64,000 nt of DNA from Bacteroidaceae bacterium (GTDB taxonomy: Bacteria > Bacteroidota > Bacteroidia > Bacteroidales > Bacteroidaceae), in contig JAFYQK010000025.1 of assembly GCA_017547165.1 (NCBI GenBank), positions 124,001 through 188,000 on the forward strand, given 5' to 3'. This document shows, piece after piece, positions 47,183 to 55,326 of the stretch (its first letter is position 1; each line of letters starts with the position of its first letter). The notes beneath the pieces are model-generated. The model was not told the origin of the DNA. It was given only the letters and a program-made list of their open reading frames with translations, and ran no database searches. A program made the position numbers and the translations under genes.

Positions 47183-47212
47183 CAAAGTTAGTAAATTATC
47201 TCATTCGCTCAA
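47183..47212 (-). promoter_or_regulatory. fic promoter, predicted leaderless
   Basis: On -, TTG (47210-47212), 19 bp, TAACTTTG (47183-47190); the ATG begins 5 bp after the element, about where transcription should start. Confidence 0.5.
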
Positions 47213-47396
47213 CCTTAACAGCTTCAAATGCGGCGATTGAACTACCTGAGAATGAATCCAAAATACAGCCATCCTTCTTTGTGTAATTACGGATGTATGC
47301 GCCCCAAATGTTATGAGGCTTTTTCCCCCAATACTTCATAGCCGTGTATATTGGAGGGCGTTTTGTTTCTACTAAAGGATAGTTAATATCTTTCAT
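47196..47396 (-). pseudogene. N-terminal remnant of a DNA methylase
   Basis: 66 codons that resemble the start of a DUF1156/DNA-methylase type adenine methyltransferase: AMKYWGKKPHNIWGAYI, then the SAM motif region GCILDSFSGSSIAAFEAVK, where intact enzymes usually have DPFxGSG. The frame then stops after VERMR, and the catalytic NPPY part is missing. It is truncated just upstream of fic. With the Mrr-like gene nearby it suggests a decayed restriction-modification locus. Confidence 0.7.
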
Positions 47397-47766
47397 CTGC
47401 TTTTTCTTTCTTTAATGGTTGCAAAAATATAGTTGTATTTTGACAACTTCTGACAATCGCCAAATTTTTCTTGCGGATACAAAACATCCAACATACAAAA
47501 ATAAGCAAAATTTGTCAGATTGAGGTGTTATTGCTAAAAAGTTTATGAACAATCTTATTAATATAAGGTAGAAGAGGTTATATTGTGCTGCCTTAATATG
47601 GACAAAAAATAAGGCGGACTAAATCCGCATTTTCAATCTTTGCCTAATTCATCAACTCTCCTCACTAGCGTCGATTTCGGTAGCGCCACCTTTGAGTTCA
47701 ATCACTACGTGTATCGACCTTTGATTCCGTTCGATAGGTCAAGCTTAAGCAAGTGGAGATTTGTTG

Positions 47767-47860
47767 TCGTATCAACAAAGGATTGTTGACGTATCATCAA
47801 GACTTTGTTGTCACATCATCAAACTTTTGATGTTGCTACAACAAGAATATTAGCCATAAC
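47767..47860. repeat. Second cluster of TTGTTGTC / CAACAA inverted motifs
   Basis: TTGTTGTCGTATCAACAA is followed by GATTGTTGACGTATCATC, CTTTGTTGTCACATCATC and TTTTGATGTTGCTACAACAA at about 20-25 bp spacing. It is related to the set at 35165-35240. Confidence 0.55.
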
Positions 47861-48053
47861 TATTGAGCAGAAAAACGGTGAACGGTGAGCGAATGGTAAT
47901 TGGAAATCAGAAAACAGATTAAACTCAAATAGGTCATTAGCGTTATGATGATAATAGCTTTTATTTTTGAACATATAACAAAAAGAAGGTTTCATTAGCG
48001 TATAACAGTCTAATGGCTGATTAGGGTTGAATACCTGCCATGCTTTTGCATAG

Positions 48054-48078
48054 TAGCTCAGATAGCTCAGTTTCAGTT
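48054..48078 (+). repeat. AGCTCAG repeat, copy 1
   Basis: The 25-bp unit starts TAGCTCAGATAGCTCAG and ends TTTCAGTT. Within it, the 7-mer AGCTCAG occurs twice, separated by AT. Confidence 0.85.
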
Positions 48079-48264
48079 AAATTATTTATCTAAGCACATT
48101 CTCCCCTGTCTTCCTTCAACAATACTTATGATTATATTATTTAATAATATTATATATAATATATTTATTATTAGTTATTTAATATATTTATTATGTAATA
48201 ATATTTCAATATATATAATTATAAATATAGTAATATCACTATATACAAGGGGATGAAAAACAAC

Positions 48265-48288
48265 AACTGAAACTGAGCTATCTGAGCT
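48265..48288 (-). repeat. AGCTCAG repeat, copy 2 (inverted)
   Basis: Exact reverse complement of 24 bases of copy 1. With copy 1 it brackets a 186-bp A/T-rich segment. With copy 3 it brackets the Mrr-like gene in inverted orientation. Confidence 0.85.
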
Positions 48289-48453
48289 GTGTATATATCA
48301 TTGAACGATATATTCTCCATTGGTTCTTATCCGTATCATATTATGTTACCCACAAATATAATGTTGTATATCAGTGTAATATATAATTGATACAGTTGTT
48401 AGTAATAAAGTTCTTACTAGGAAGTATAGTACATAAAATCACCTATTAGGATA

Positions 48454-48483
48454 TTGTCATTTGATAATTATTTCATATATTTG
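48454..48483 (+). promoter_or_regulatory. Promoter of the Mrr-like gene
   Basis: TTG (48454-48456), 19 bp, TATATTTG (48476-48483), about 23 bp before the ATG. Confidence 0.65.
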
Positions 48484-48506
48484 ACAAGGAATTTAATGAA
48501 AAAACT

Positions 48507-49415
48507 ATGGTACCTAAATTTGAAGACTTTTTTTTTCCATGCTTACTATGCTTAAGTGATGGCAATATTTATACCCAAGAACTATTAAGAACTTACGTTA
48601 TTGACTATTTTAAACTCACTCCTGAAGAAGCAAATACTCTTATTAAAAGTGGAAAGAAAACTCAAGTTTCAGATAAAGTATCTTGGACAGTATCATATTT
48701 CTTACAAGCTGGTTTGATAGATGCTCCCAAACGAGGTACATATAAAATCAATGATTTTGGAAAAAAATTTCTATCAAAGCATCAGGAAGGATTCAATAAA
48801 AAGGACTTATTACAAATCCAATCTTTTGCAAATTTTGCAACACGTAAAAATGATAAACAGATAAATGCCATAACGACAAATAACAATACTGATGACAGAA
48901 CTCCTACAGATTTTATAGATGATGCATTCCGTCAAATTAATAGTGCTCTTGGAAAGGATTTGCTAACAAAGATATTGGAAATGTCTCCTTTATTTTTTGA
49001 GAAACTTGTAGTGGAGCTACTTGTAAAAATGGGATATGGTGGTAGTTTTGAAGATGCAGCAAGTGTAACACAATACTCTCATGATGAAGGAATAGATGGA
49101 GTTATCAAAGAAGATAAATTAGGACTAGATACTATCTATATTCAAGCAAAACGTTGGGACAAAGGAAGTGTAGGTAGTAAAGATATACAAGCATTTGTTG
49201 GTGCTATTGAAATGAAGAGAGCATCAAAAGGCGTCTTTATTACAACATCGACATTTACCGATGCTGCAAGAAAATGCGCAAAAGAGGTTCAGTCTAAAAT
49301 TGTACTTATTGATGGAGAACAATTGTGTAAATATATGATTGAATATAATCTTGGAGTTTCATCTCATCAAATATATGAAATTAAAAAAATAGATAGCGAT
49401 TATTTTGAAGAATAG
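48507..49415 (+). CDS. Mrr-like type IV restriction endonuclease
   Basis: 302 residues. Residues 1-95 form an Mrr N-terminal winged-helix domain (VSWTVSYFLQAGLIDAPKRGTYKIN). A variable linker follows. From about 150 lies a PD-(D/E)XK nuclease domain with FFEKLVVELLVKMGYGG, Asp197 in EGIDGVI and Gln213-Ala214-Lys215 in IYIQAKRW. These are the usual active-site residues, so it looks intact. Such enzymes cut foreign, often methylated, DNA. The gene has its own promoter and is flanked by inverted copies of a 25-bp repeat. Its A/T-rich codon use differs from the core genes and suggests horizontal origin. Confidence 0.92.
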   Translation: MVPKFEDFFFPCLLCLSDGNIYTQELLRTYVIDYFKLTPEEANTLIKSGKKTQVSDKVSWTVSYFLQAGLIDAPKRGTYKINDFGKKFLSKHQEGFNKKDLLQIQSFANFATRKNDKQINAITTNNNTDDRTPTDFIDDAFRQINSALGKDLLTKILEMSPLFFEKLVVELLVKMGYGGSFEDAASVTQYSHDEGIDGVIKEDKLGLDTIYIQAKRWDKGSVGSKDIQAFVGAIEMKRASKGVFITTSTFTDAARKCAKEVQSKIVLIDGEQLCKYMIEYNLGVSSHQIYEIKKIDSDYFEE

Positions 49416-49454
49416 ATTTAATAGTTATTACAATCAAAGAAATAAAGCATGCCA

Positions 49455-49479
49455 TAGCTCAGATAGCTCAGTTTCAGTT
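49455..49479 (+). repeat. AGCTCAG repeat, copy 3
   Basis: Identical over 25 bases to copy 1 (same orientation), 39 bp after the Mrr-like gene stop. A partial fourth copy (GCTCAGATAGCTGAGT) is at 50910-50925. Confidence 0.85.
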
Positions 49480-49535
49480 TATTTCTATTCAATACACTTT
49501 TTGTATATAACAAAGATAAGTAAACCGAAGTGAGG

Positions 49536-49916
49536 TCATGAATTCTTTTCGCGCCTCAACCAAAGTTTGAATAAGGAGTCGTTGAACGAAACTAAGGTAC
49601 CATCTATGTCAATTATATCTTTCTTTATCAGTGCCTTTTTGACGACTTGGATATTGGCAGATGACTCCAGACGATATTTCCTTATGACATCCTTGCTGCT
49701 AAAGCCAGAAGAGACTCCATTGGCAACAGCTTTGAGGAAGTTGAACTGGTGTTCGGTAAGTTGTTCAACTTCTCTTTGGAAAAAGATGGTGTTTTGCTCC
49801 AGTATGTCGTTTATTGCTGAATTGATGCCTTTTGTCAAGAGTACCTCTTTTATGGAATACTGACGGCACAAAGGTAATGGACAAGAATGTAACCTATCTG
49901 CATTTTCGAGAAAAAC
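49536..49916 (-). pseudogene. C-terminal remnant of a Bacteroidetes AAA-type ATPase
   Basis: About 126 codons open from directly after the stop codon of the upstream gene to 49536. The text LPLCRQYSIKEVLLTKGINS, then REVEQLTEHQFNFLKAVANG and QVVKKALIKKDIIDIDGT looks like the winged-helix C-terminus of the large family of archaeal-type ATPases common in Bacteroidetes. Walker A and B motifs are absent, and there is no ATG. It is in the same frame as the CHAT-like gene ahead of it. Confidence 0.6.
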
Positions 49917-50483
49917 TTACTTGAATAAGACAAAACCTAATGTTTTCTCAAGTTCACCGAAGTTCTTTTCCATATTTTTCGCAATACAGGAAAGTCTAAC
50001 CCGTTGAAGATATTCTCCAAATAAAGCTATATCATGTACTGCAGACAACGCTCCATCTACAGACTTTGAATAGCCGGAAAGTAATTTAGCTCCAGTCTTT
50101 TCTTTAAAGGATATGGCTGTAGAAGAAGAACCAATCAGCGTTCGACAGCTACTGAAATGAACAAATCTGTTTTCAAACACTGAACCACCCATTTCAATCA
50201 ATTCATCCAGAGACAGATCTTCTTTTTCGCCTTCTAAATGAATTGCGTGTGTTTGACCATGGAAACTAAGATATATTATATCATATTTATTAGCATATTC
50301 TTTTTTACTGAATTGATGCAAATAGTATTGGAACTCGTCTTTTGTTGCAACCCTACGGTATATATAGGGAATACCATACATCTCACTGATGAATTTCATC
50401 AGCGGTTCCGAATTAAGATTTAGACGATTAGCTCTTTTAGTAATCTGCCATTCAGTTTCTATACAGATTATGCCGTGTGCCAT
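49917..50483 (-). CDS. Stand-alone caspase/CHAT-like protein (DUF6642-like)
   Basis: 188 residues beginning MAHGIICIETEWQ. The pattern YDIIYLSFHGQTHAI (His75) followed 38 residues later by VHFSSCRTLIG (Cys113) is the His-Cys dyad of caspase-fold (C14/CHAT) peptidases, each at the end of a hydrophobic beta strand. Length and start resemble the small DUF6642 family, as I recall it. No effector, sensor or transmembrane domain is attached. CHAT-type proteases often act in bacterial defence or cell-suicide systems. Neighbours are remnants on both sides: an ORF ending 2 bp upstream and an ATPase tail immediately downstream in the same frame. Confidence 0.65.
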   Translation of the reverse strand: MAHGIICIETEWQITKRANRLNLNSEPLMKFISEMYGIPYIYRRVATKDEFQYYLHQFSKKEYANKYDIIYLSFHGQTHAIHLEGEKEDLSLDELIEMGGSVFENRFVHFSSCRTLIGSSSTAISFKEKTGAKLLSGYSKSVDGALSAVHDIALFGEYLQRVRLSCIAKNMEKNFGELEKTLGFVLFK

Positions 50484-50485
50484 AA

Positions 50486-50620
50486 TTATTCCTGTTTTGG
50501 TTGGATATTTGATCTTGCGCTATATACAAAGTCAGTTAGGCCAATGTCATAGCTTTCAAGAAGTTTCTTTATTGCATATACAGTGTCGGAAGTAGAAAGA
50601 CCATGCCTATTTAACGTGAG
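50486..50620 (-). pseudogene. 44-codon open frame without start, just upstream of the CHAT-like gene
   Basis: Between an in-frame TAA and the TAA at 50486-50488 lie 44 codons, including RHGLSTSDTVYAIKKLLESY and DIGLTDFVYSARSNIQPK. The residue pattern looks like genuine protein, but there is no ATG, GTG or TTG in a useful place. It ends 2 bp before the CHAT-like ATG, typical of a coupled operon gene. It is probably the 3' end of a deleted partner gene. Family unknown. Confidence 0.4.
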
Positions 50621-50872
50621 TTAAACGAAATATAACTGCTTATAAATTTGATGATTAGCGAAAATTGATGCTTCTTTATAGTGATAAATTACTAAGAAGT
50701 ACAAACAATAATAACTATAATCACCGAAGACAAAATTACGGAATTATATTATTTGCTAGATTACTTTTACAAGTTTTTTTATAGAATGGTAAAAAATATA
50801 CGTTCAAGAATACTGTAAAGCGTTCTTTTCCTTGTTTTTCCATCATGTAAAAAACAGAAATTATGCTATATT

Positions 50873-50898
50873 TAATATGAATTCGCGAATTCATATTA
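50873..50898. promoter_or_regulatory. Perfect 26-bp palindrome
   Basis: TAATATGAATTCG followed directly by its reverse complement CGAATTCATATTA, no loop, centred between 50885 and 50886. It lies in a 0.4-kb A/T-rich gap with no gene (50621-51000). It could be an operator for a dimeric regulator or a recombination site. Confidence 0.6.
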
Positions 50899-50956
50899 GA
50901 TATTACCCTGCTCAGATAGCTGAGTAAAAGTTGTTATAATCCACTACCACACAAAA

Positions 50957-50994
50957 CATCCCCACAAACACCTTGTACAGTGCCTGTGGGGATG
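50957..50994 (-). terminator. Terminator of the beta-galactosidase gene
   Basis: CATCCCCACA (50957-50966) and TGTGGGGATG (50985-50994), a perfect 10-bp stem, 59 bp past the stop codon on -. Between it and the stop is a second, out-of-frame set of C-terminal-like codons (NLNEVKVVTK-stop). Confidence 0.65.
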
Positions 50995-51052
50995 AGTGTA
51001 TATTATATATAAGGTGTGTTACTTGGTCACAACCTTAACTTCGTTTAAATTA

Positions 51053-54000
51053 TCACTTGATAACAACCTTTTTGCCATTGACAATATAGATGCCCTGAGG
51101 AAGTGCAACGGGAGAGGCAGTGTTGCCTACGAGCTGACCACGCATGTTGAAGACTGGTGTAGCACCATTCTCTGCTGAAGGAGGTGTACAAGGAATATCG
51201 CCAATACCTGTTTCAACATTGCTGACATGAGAGAAACGAAGCTTGTAGCTGTAGGTTCCGCTTGATGGAAGTTTGTACTTGTCCAAAACACCAGCACCAC
51301 AAGAGGCATTGCCTATACCGAGCTGAGCATAGTCGAAGTTGGCATAAACATTGTCAGAAGCCTGCATATTCCACTGGTGCAAATAGTTGTGCTTGTACTC
51401 GTCGGTATAGTTATCGAGAGTAAGGTTGACCTGACCTTCAGTTTCCACCTTGATACCATTACCCTCCTCATTGTAGAGAGTGATCCAACGGAGATCCTGA
51501 CGGTCGCCACTGGTCTGAGGACGAACATAGTCGACATGGAACTGGCTCACAGGCAGGTCATAAATGCCGAGGTCGGCACCCTGCTTGCGGTCGATGGTGT
51601 TGTCCAGAGGACCACGAGCATAATATTGTGTCATAGACAACTCGGTGTTGAACTCCATGAGCATACCGATGCGGCGAAGATTAGAACCTGTTACGGTGTA
51701 CTGAGCCTGGAGGTCTACGGTGCCATCGCTGTTTACAGTGTAAACGAACTTATAGTTACAAAGGTTACCGCTGGCATTCTCTGTGATAGTTACTGCAGAA
51801 TTGTCGGAATTTGCCTTAACAGTAAAGCTTCGGCTTGTAATACCATTACTTGTACTATAAGCAGGGTCAGTGCCATAAGGTGCATCGTTCTCAATCCAAC
51901 GATAGTTACTATAAGTTGGTGCTGTAGAACCGTTGGTATTGGCAGGGATAACATCAATTCCGCCAATATTCCATGAGGTGATACCCTTTGATGTATTTAC
52001 CTTCATGCTTATATTCTGACCCTCAATTGTGTAAGTGCTGCCGCTTTGTGTTAAAGTAAGAGGAGTACCTGCATTTACATCAACTTCGGGAAGAGGAGCA
52101 CGGTCGGTAATAGAGTACTGAGCATTTGCTATGGCATGACCTGCCTCTGCCCATGAAGTAGCCTCATTCAAGCATACTGCAACATTGAGAAGATATTCGC
52201 CTTCCTCAGAAACATCGCCATAATTAATATTGATGCTTTGTGTCTTACCAGATGCTATTGAAGGAAGGGTCATAGAACCATTCTCAACCTCTGTACCATT
52301 GTGCAGAAGCTTCCAGTTGAGTATCATACCTTCAAGATTGATAGCCTCATACTTGTTGGTAATAGATATGCTCTTGGTAGATTTGTTTAGAGTGCCAAAC
52401 TTAATGTACTGGTAGATGCGCTTTACCTCGGCAAGTTTACCAGTAGGCTGGCGGTCGGCGGTTATGATACCATTGTTAACGAAGTTGCCCTGGTGAGGTG
52501 CCTGGGGATAGTCGTTGCCATTGCGGTACTTGTTGTAGCCGTTAACCTTGAGTTCGCCAGCCTGCTGGTCCTGATAAGAGACGATGGCCTGGTCAACCCA
52601 GTCCCAAATACAACCACCCATACCGTTTGTACTGCTCTCCATCACATCCCAGTACTCCTTGAGATTACCAACTGAATGACCCATGGCATGAGCATACTCG
52701 CACATGAAGTATGGCTGACCCACACGGTCAACATTGTTCTGCACGGTGGGTACATCACGATACATAACGCTATATATATCGGTAGGAGAAGTGTGGGCAC
52801 GAGTAGCACCCTCGTAGTGTATGGGACGAGGATCAAGAGCACGGGCTGCATTATAAGCATGATTGAAATTAACACCACCGTCGCTCTCATTGCCAAGGCT
52901 CCAAGATACGATACTTGAATAGTTGCGGTCGCGCAATACCATACGCTTTACACGGTCAACGATAGGAGCACGCCATGTGGGAGAGGTGTGAATGCGACCA
53001 CCATTGTTCCAGTTCATATGGAACTCCACATCGGCCTCATCCATGTGGTACATACCTATGTAGTCCATCATGGCATTCATCTTGGGGCTACGGGGATAGT
53101 GGCTTGAACGCAATGTATTTACGTTATTCTGCTTCATGAGCATAAGGTCTTTCCACATGGTTTCGATGTCCATGGTACGACCCTTCAGAGGATGAGTGTC
53201 CTGAGTGTTAACACCCTTCAGGAAAACACGCTTGCCATTAACAAGGAACTGGCTATTCTTAATCTTGGCACAATTGAAACCAAACTTGGTGGCAAAAACG
53301 CTCTCCTCAGTGCCTGAAGCATCCTTCTGCACCACCTCCACGGTGTAGAGTGTTGGAGAGTCGCTGGTCCAAGGCATAAGGTCAGTGAGGTTCTCGAAAG
53401 AAAGGGTGAGAGTCTTCTCTGTCTCTGTGGAAAGGAATGCAGCCTCGCCAGTCTTGGTGAACATCAATTCGCCTGTGGGAGAGAGGAGGCGAACCTCATA
53501 ATTCTTAGTTGTTGCAAGACTATCTCTATTGTCCAAAGTGAGGTTTACATACATATTGCCTGATGTGGCATCATCAGACAACTCAGACTTGATGTAATGG
53601 TCTCTTACGAATACCTTAGGTACTGATACGAGATAGACATCGCGATGAATACCACTCATATGCCACATGTCCTGACCTTCGAGATATGAACCGTCTGTCC
53701 AACGAATAACACGAACAGAAAGATTATTCTCACCTGTGCGTACATATTTACTTACATCAAACTCAGCATCCATATTGCCACCCTCGGTATAACCAACATA
53801 CTTGCCATTTACCCAAACATAGGCACCAGAGTAGATACCATCGAAGTGAAGAAGAACGCGCTCCTTGTCCCAACCTTCTGGCAAAGTGAAGTTGCGACGA
53901 TAACTACCAACGCTATTAACCAAACCATTCTTCATTACCACATATGGAGGATTATCGGCAAATGGATAGTTAACGTTGATATATAGAGGATCACCATAAC

Positions 54001-55303
54001 CATGCATCTCAAGGCATCCGGGCACTACCATGTCGTCCCATTCGCTTGCATCAACATTATCGCCATAGAATTCCTCTTCAGGCATAGTGTATTGAGCGTC
54101 CAATACATTCCAAATAAGTTTCCATGTGCCATTAAGACTCATCCAACGTGAACTTGAAGTTGGATCTAACCATGCTTTTTGGTATCGTGCATCAGCACGC
54201 ATAGAAGTGGTGGTGCTATATGGAATATATGTAGCATGTCCCTTTTCCTTATTTTGTTCAAATATTTTCTCATCCTGCCATAAAATTCCTTGAGGAAGCT
54301 TTTCACTACTTACCTTTGTAAAATTAAAATAGGTATATGTGTCTCCAACATCAGTGGTGAGATAAACCTTGCCAGTATTATTAACGGCAAGATAGTAGTA
54401 TTCAAAAGAAGGTGACCATTTGCTACCTACATTCTTGCCTACTTTGAGTTGATATGCATCAGTTTCACCTTCTACTTCCAAAATCTCAAACATCTGATTC
54501 CAGTTGGCAGAACCTTCATCAGAACTTTGAGTCCATTGCAAAGGTGTTGCACTACTTTCAAAAGCACAGTCTATACATTTACCACATTTCTCGTTCAAAA
54601 GTTGGAACCATGTAGTTGAACCACTTTGATATGATGGAATATCCAATTTCCACATCTGACCATAGGATTCCTCATCTGATTTCTCTGCTATAATCGGCGC
54701 ATTGTTTTCCATATTACCACCATTGGATAATACAAGTCCAGTGGCTATGTTATTTATCTGATAGGTTTGATATGGAAATGGTTCCTTATTATCTTCAACA
54801 TTAATTATCTCTTCTAACTTGAAATAGGTATTTACATCTGTAAGGTCATTCTTCATCCATAACTCTCCATTAGAGTACTCTGTCAATACAAGAGAAGAAT
54901 TTGAAGAACATAAGAACTGTATTGCATTACCTGCAATACCTGGCGAATGAATATCAAATACCTGATTAGAATTGCTAAGATTGGGTTTCCAATGCAGGAG
55001 ACGACCAGGATTCTTACTTTCAAGAGCCATATCGACACTTAATTTAGAACCTACGTTGTAAAGACCGTAAGTCTCTGGAGTACCATCGTTGATAAGAATC
55101 CACATCTGACTCTTATCTGACTCTTTTAAGTCCTCCATAACAATTTGTGCATCCAAATTGTTATTACCAGCATTTGACATCACCTTACCAGTGTTGTACG
55201 AAACAACACGGAATACGCTACCTATGGTTTGTGCCGAAACAGATACCATAGATAACAATGCTGCCGAGACAACAAATAGTCTGTGCAATAATGTTTTCTT
55301 CAT
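51053..55303 (-). CDS. Secreted GH2 beta-galactosidase with N-terminal ricin-like domains
   Basis: 1416 residues, much longer than LacZ. A signal peptide (LFVVSAALLSMVSVSAQ) is followed by two ricin-type lectin-like segments (about 25-160, and 170-340 starting PYQTYQINNIATGLVLSNGG). GH2 sugar-binding and Ig-like domains lie at about 380-690. The TIM barrel carries acid/base Glu806 in SLGNESDGG and nucleophile Glu869 in FMCEYAHAMG. The beta-galactosidase small-chain domain follows (YYARGPLDNTIDR). The C-terminus has VFNMRGQLV, LPQGIYIVNGKKVVIK, a Por/T9SS-like sorting tail. It probably cleaves terminal beta-galactose from host or plant glycans at the cell surface. It lies 23 bp downstream of lgt. 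Confidence 0.94.
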   Translation of the reverse strand: MKKTLLHRLFVVSAALLSMVSVSAQTIGSVFRVVSYNTGKVMSNAGNNNLDAQIVMEDLKESDKSQMWILINDGTPETYGLYNVGSKLSVDMALESKNPGRLLHWKPNLSNSNQVFDIHSPGIAGNAIQFLCSSNSSLVLTEYSNGELWMKNDLTDVNTYFKLEEIINVEDNKEPFPYQTYQINNIATGLVLSNGGNMENNAPIIAEKSDEESYGQMWKLDIPSYQSGSTTWFQLLNEKCGKCIDCAFESSATPLQWTQSSDEGSANWNQMFEILEVEGETDAYQLKVGKNVGSKWSPSFEYYYLAVNNTGKVYLTTDVGDTYTYFNFTKVSSEKLPQGILWQDEKIFEQNKEKGHATYIPYSTTTSMRADARYQKAWLDPTSSSRWMSLNGTWKLIWNVLDAQYTMPEEEFYGDNVDASEWDDMVVPGCLEMHGYGDPLYINVNYPFADNPPYVVMKNGLVNSVGSYRRNFTLPEGWDKERVLLHFDGIYSGAYVWVNGKYVGYTEGGNMDAEFDVSKYVRTGENNLSVRVIRWTDGSYLEGQDMWHMSGIHRDVYLVSVPKVFVRDHYIKSELSDDATSGNMYVNLTLDNRDSLATTKNYEVRLLSPTGELMFTKTGEAAFLSTETEKTLTLSFENLTDLMPWTSDSPTLYTVEVVQKDASGTEESVFATKFGFNCAKIKNSQFLVNGKRVFLKGVNTQDTHPLKGRTMDIETMWKDLMLMKQNNVNTLRSSHYPRSPKMNAMMDYIGMYHMDEADVEFHMNWNNGGRIHTSPTWRAPIVDRVKRMVLRDRNYSSIVSWSLGNESDGGVNFNHAYNAARALDPRPIHYEGATRAHTSPTDIYSVMYRDVPTVQNNVDRVGQPYFMCEYAHAMGHSVGNLKEYWDVMESSTNGMGGCIWDWVDQAIVSYQDQQAGELKVNGYNKYRNGNDYPQAPHQGNFVNNGIITADRQPTGKLAEVKRIYQYIKFGTLNKSTKSISITNKYEAINLEGMILNWKLLHNGTEVENGSMTLPSIASGKTQSININYGDVSEEGEYLLNVAVCLNEATSWAEAGHAIANAQYSITDRAPLPEVDVNAGTPLTLTQSGSTYTIEGQNISMKVNTSKGITSWNIGGIDVIPANTNGSTAPTYSNYRWIENDAPYGTDPAYSTSNGITSRSFTVKANSDNSAVTITENASGNLCNYKFVYTVNSDGTVDLQAQYTVTGSNLRRIGMLMEFNTELSMTQYYARGPLDNTIDRKQGADLGIYDLPVSQFHVDYVRPQTSGDRQDLRWITLYNEEGNGIKVETEGQVNLTLDNYTDEYKHNYLHQWNMQASDNVYANFDYAQLGIGNASCGAGVLDKYKLPSSGTYSYKLRFSHVSNVETGIGDIPCTPPSAENGATPVFNMRGQLVGNTASPVALPQGIYIVNGKKVVIK

Positions 55304-55326
55304 AATTTATATTTGTTTAGGTTTTA

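Larger units (their letters stand above)
47397..48453. other. 1.05-kb intergenic region with repeats, no gene
   Basis: No coding frame is convincing. It contains a small hairpin GCGGACTAAATCCGC (47614-47628), a cluster of TTGTTGTCGTATCAACAA-type inverted motifs (47767-47860), two opposed copies of the 25-bp AGCTCAG repeat (48054-48078 and 48265-48288), and between those a nearly pure A/T stretch at about 48130-48240. Confidence 0.6.

Noticed and set aside
48054..48078. Similarity of the AGCTCAG repeat to the tRNA D-arm (TAGCTCAG)
   Set aside because: No anticodon or T arm follows; only the short AGCTCAG is shared, so it is not a tRNA fragment that can be supported.
50621..50720. Possible coding extension upstream of the 44-codon remnant on -
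   Set aside because: Frames here are short, AT-rich and interrupted by stops; nothing resembles protein.
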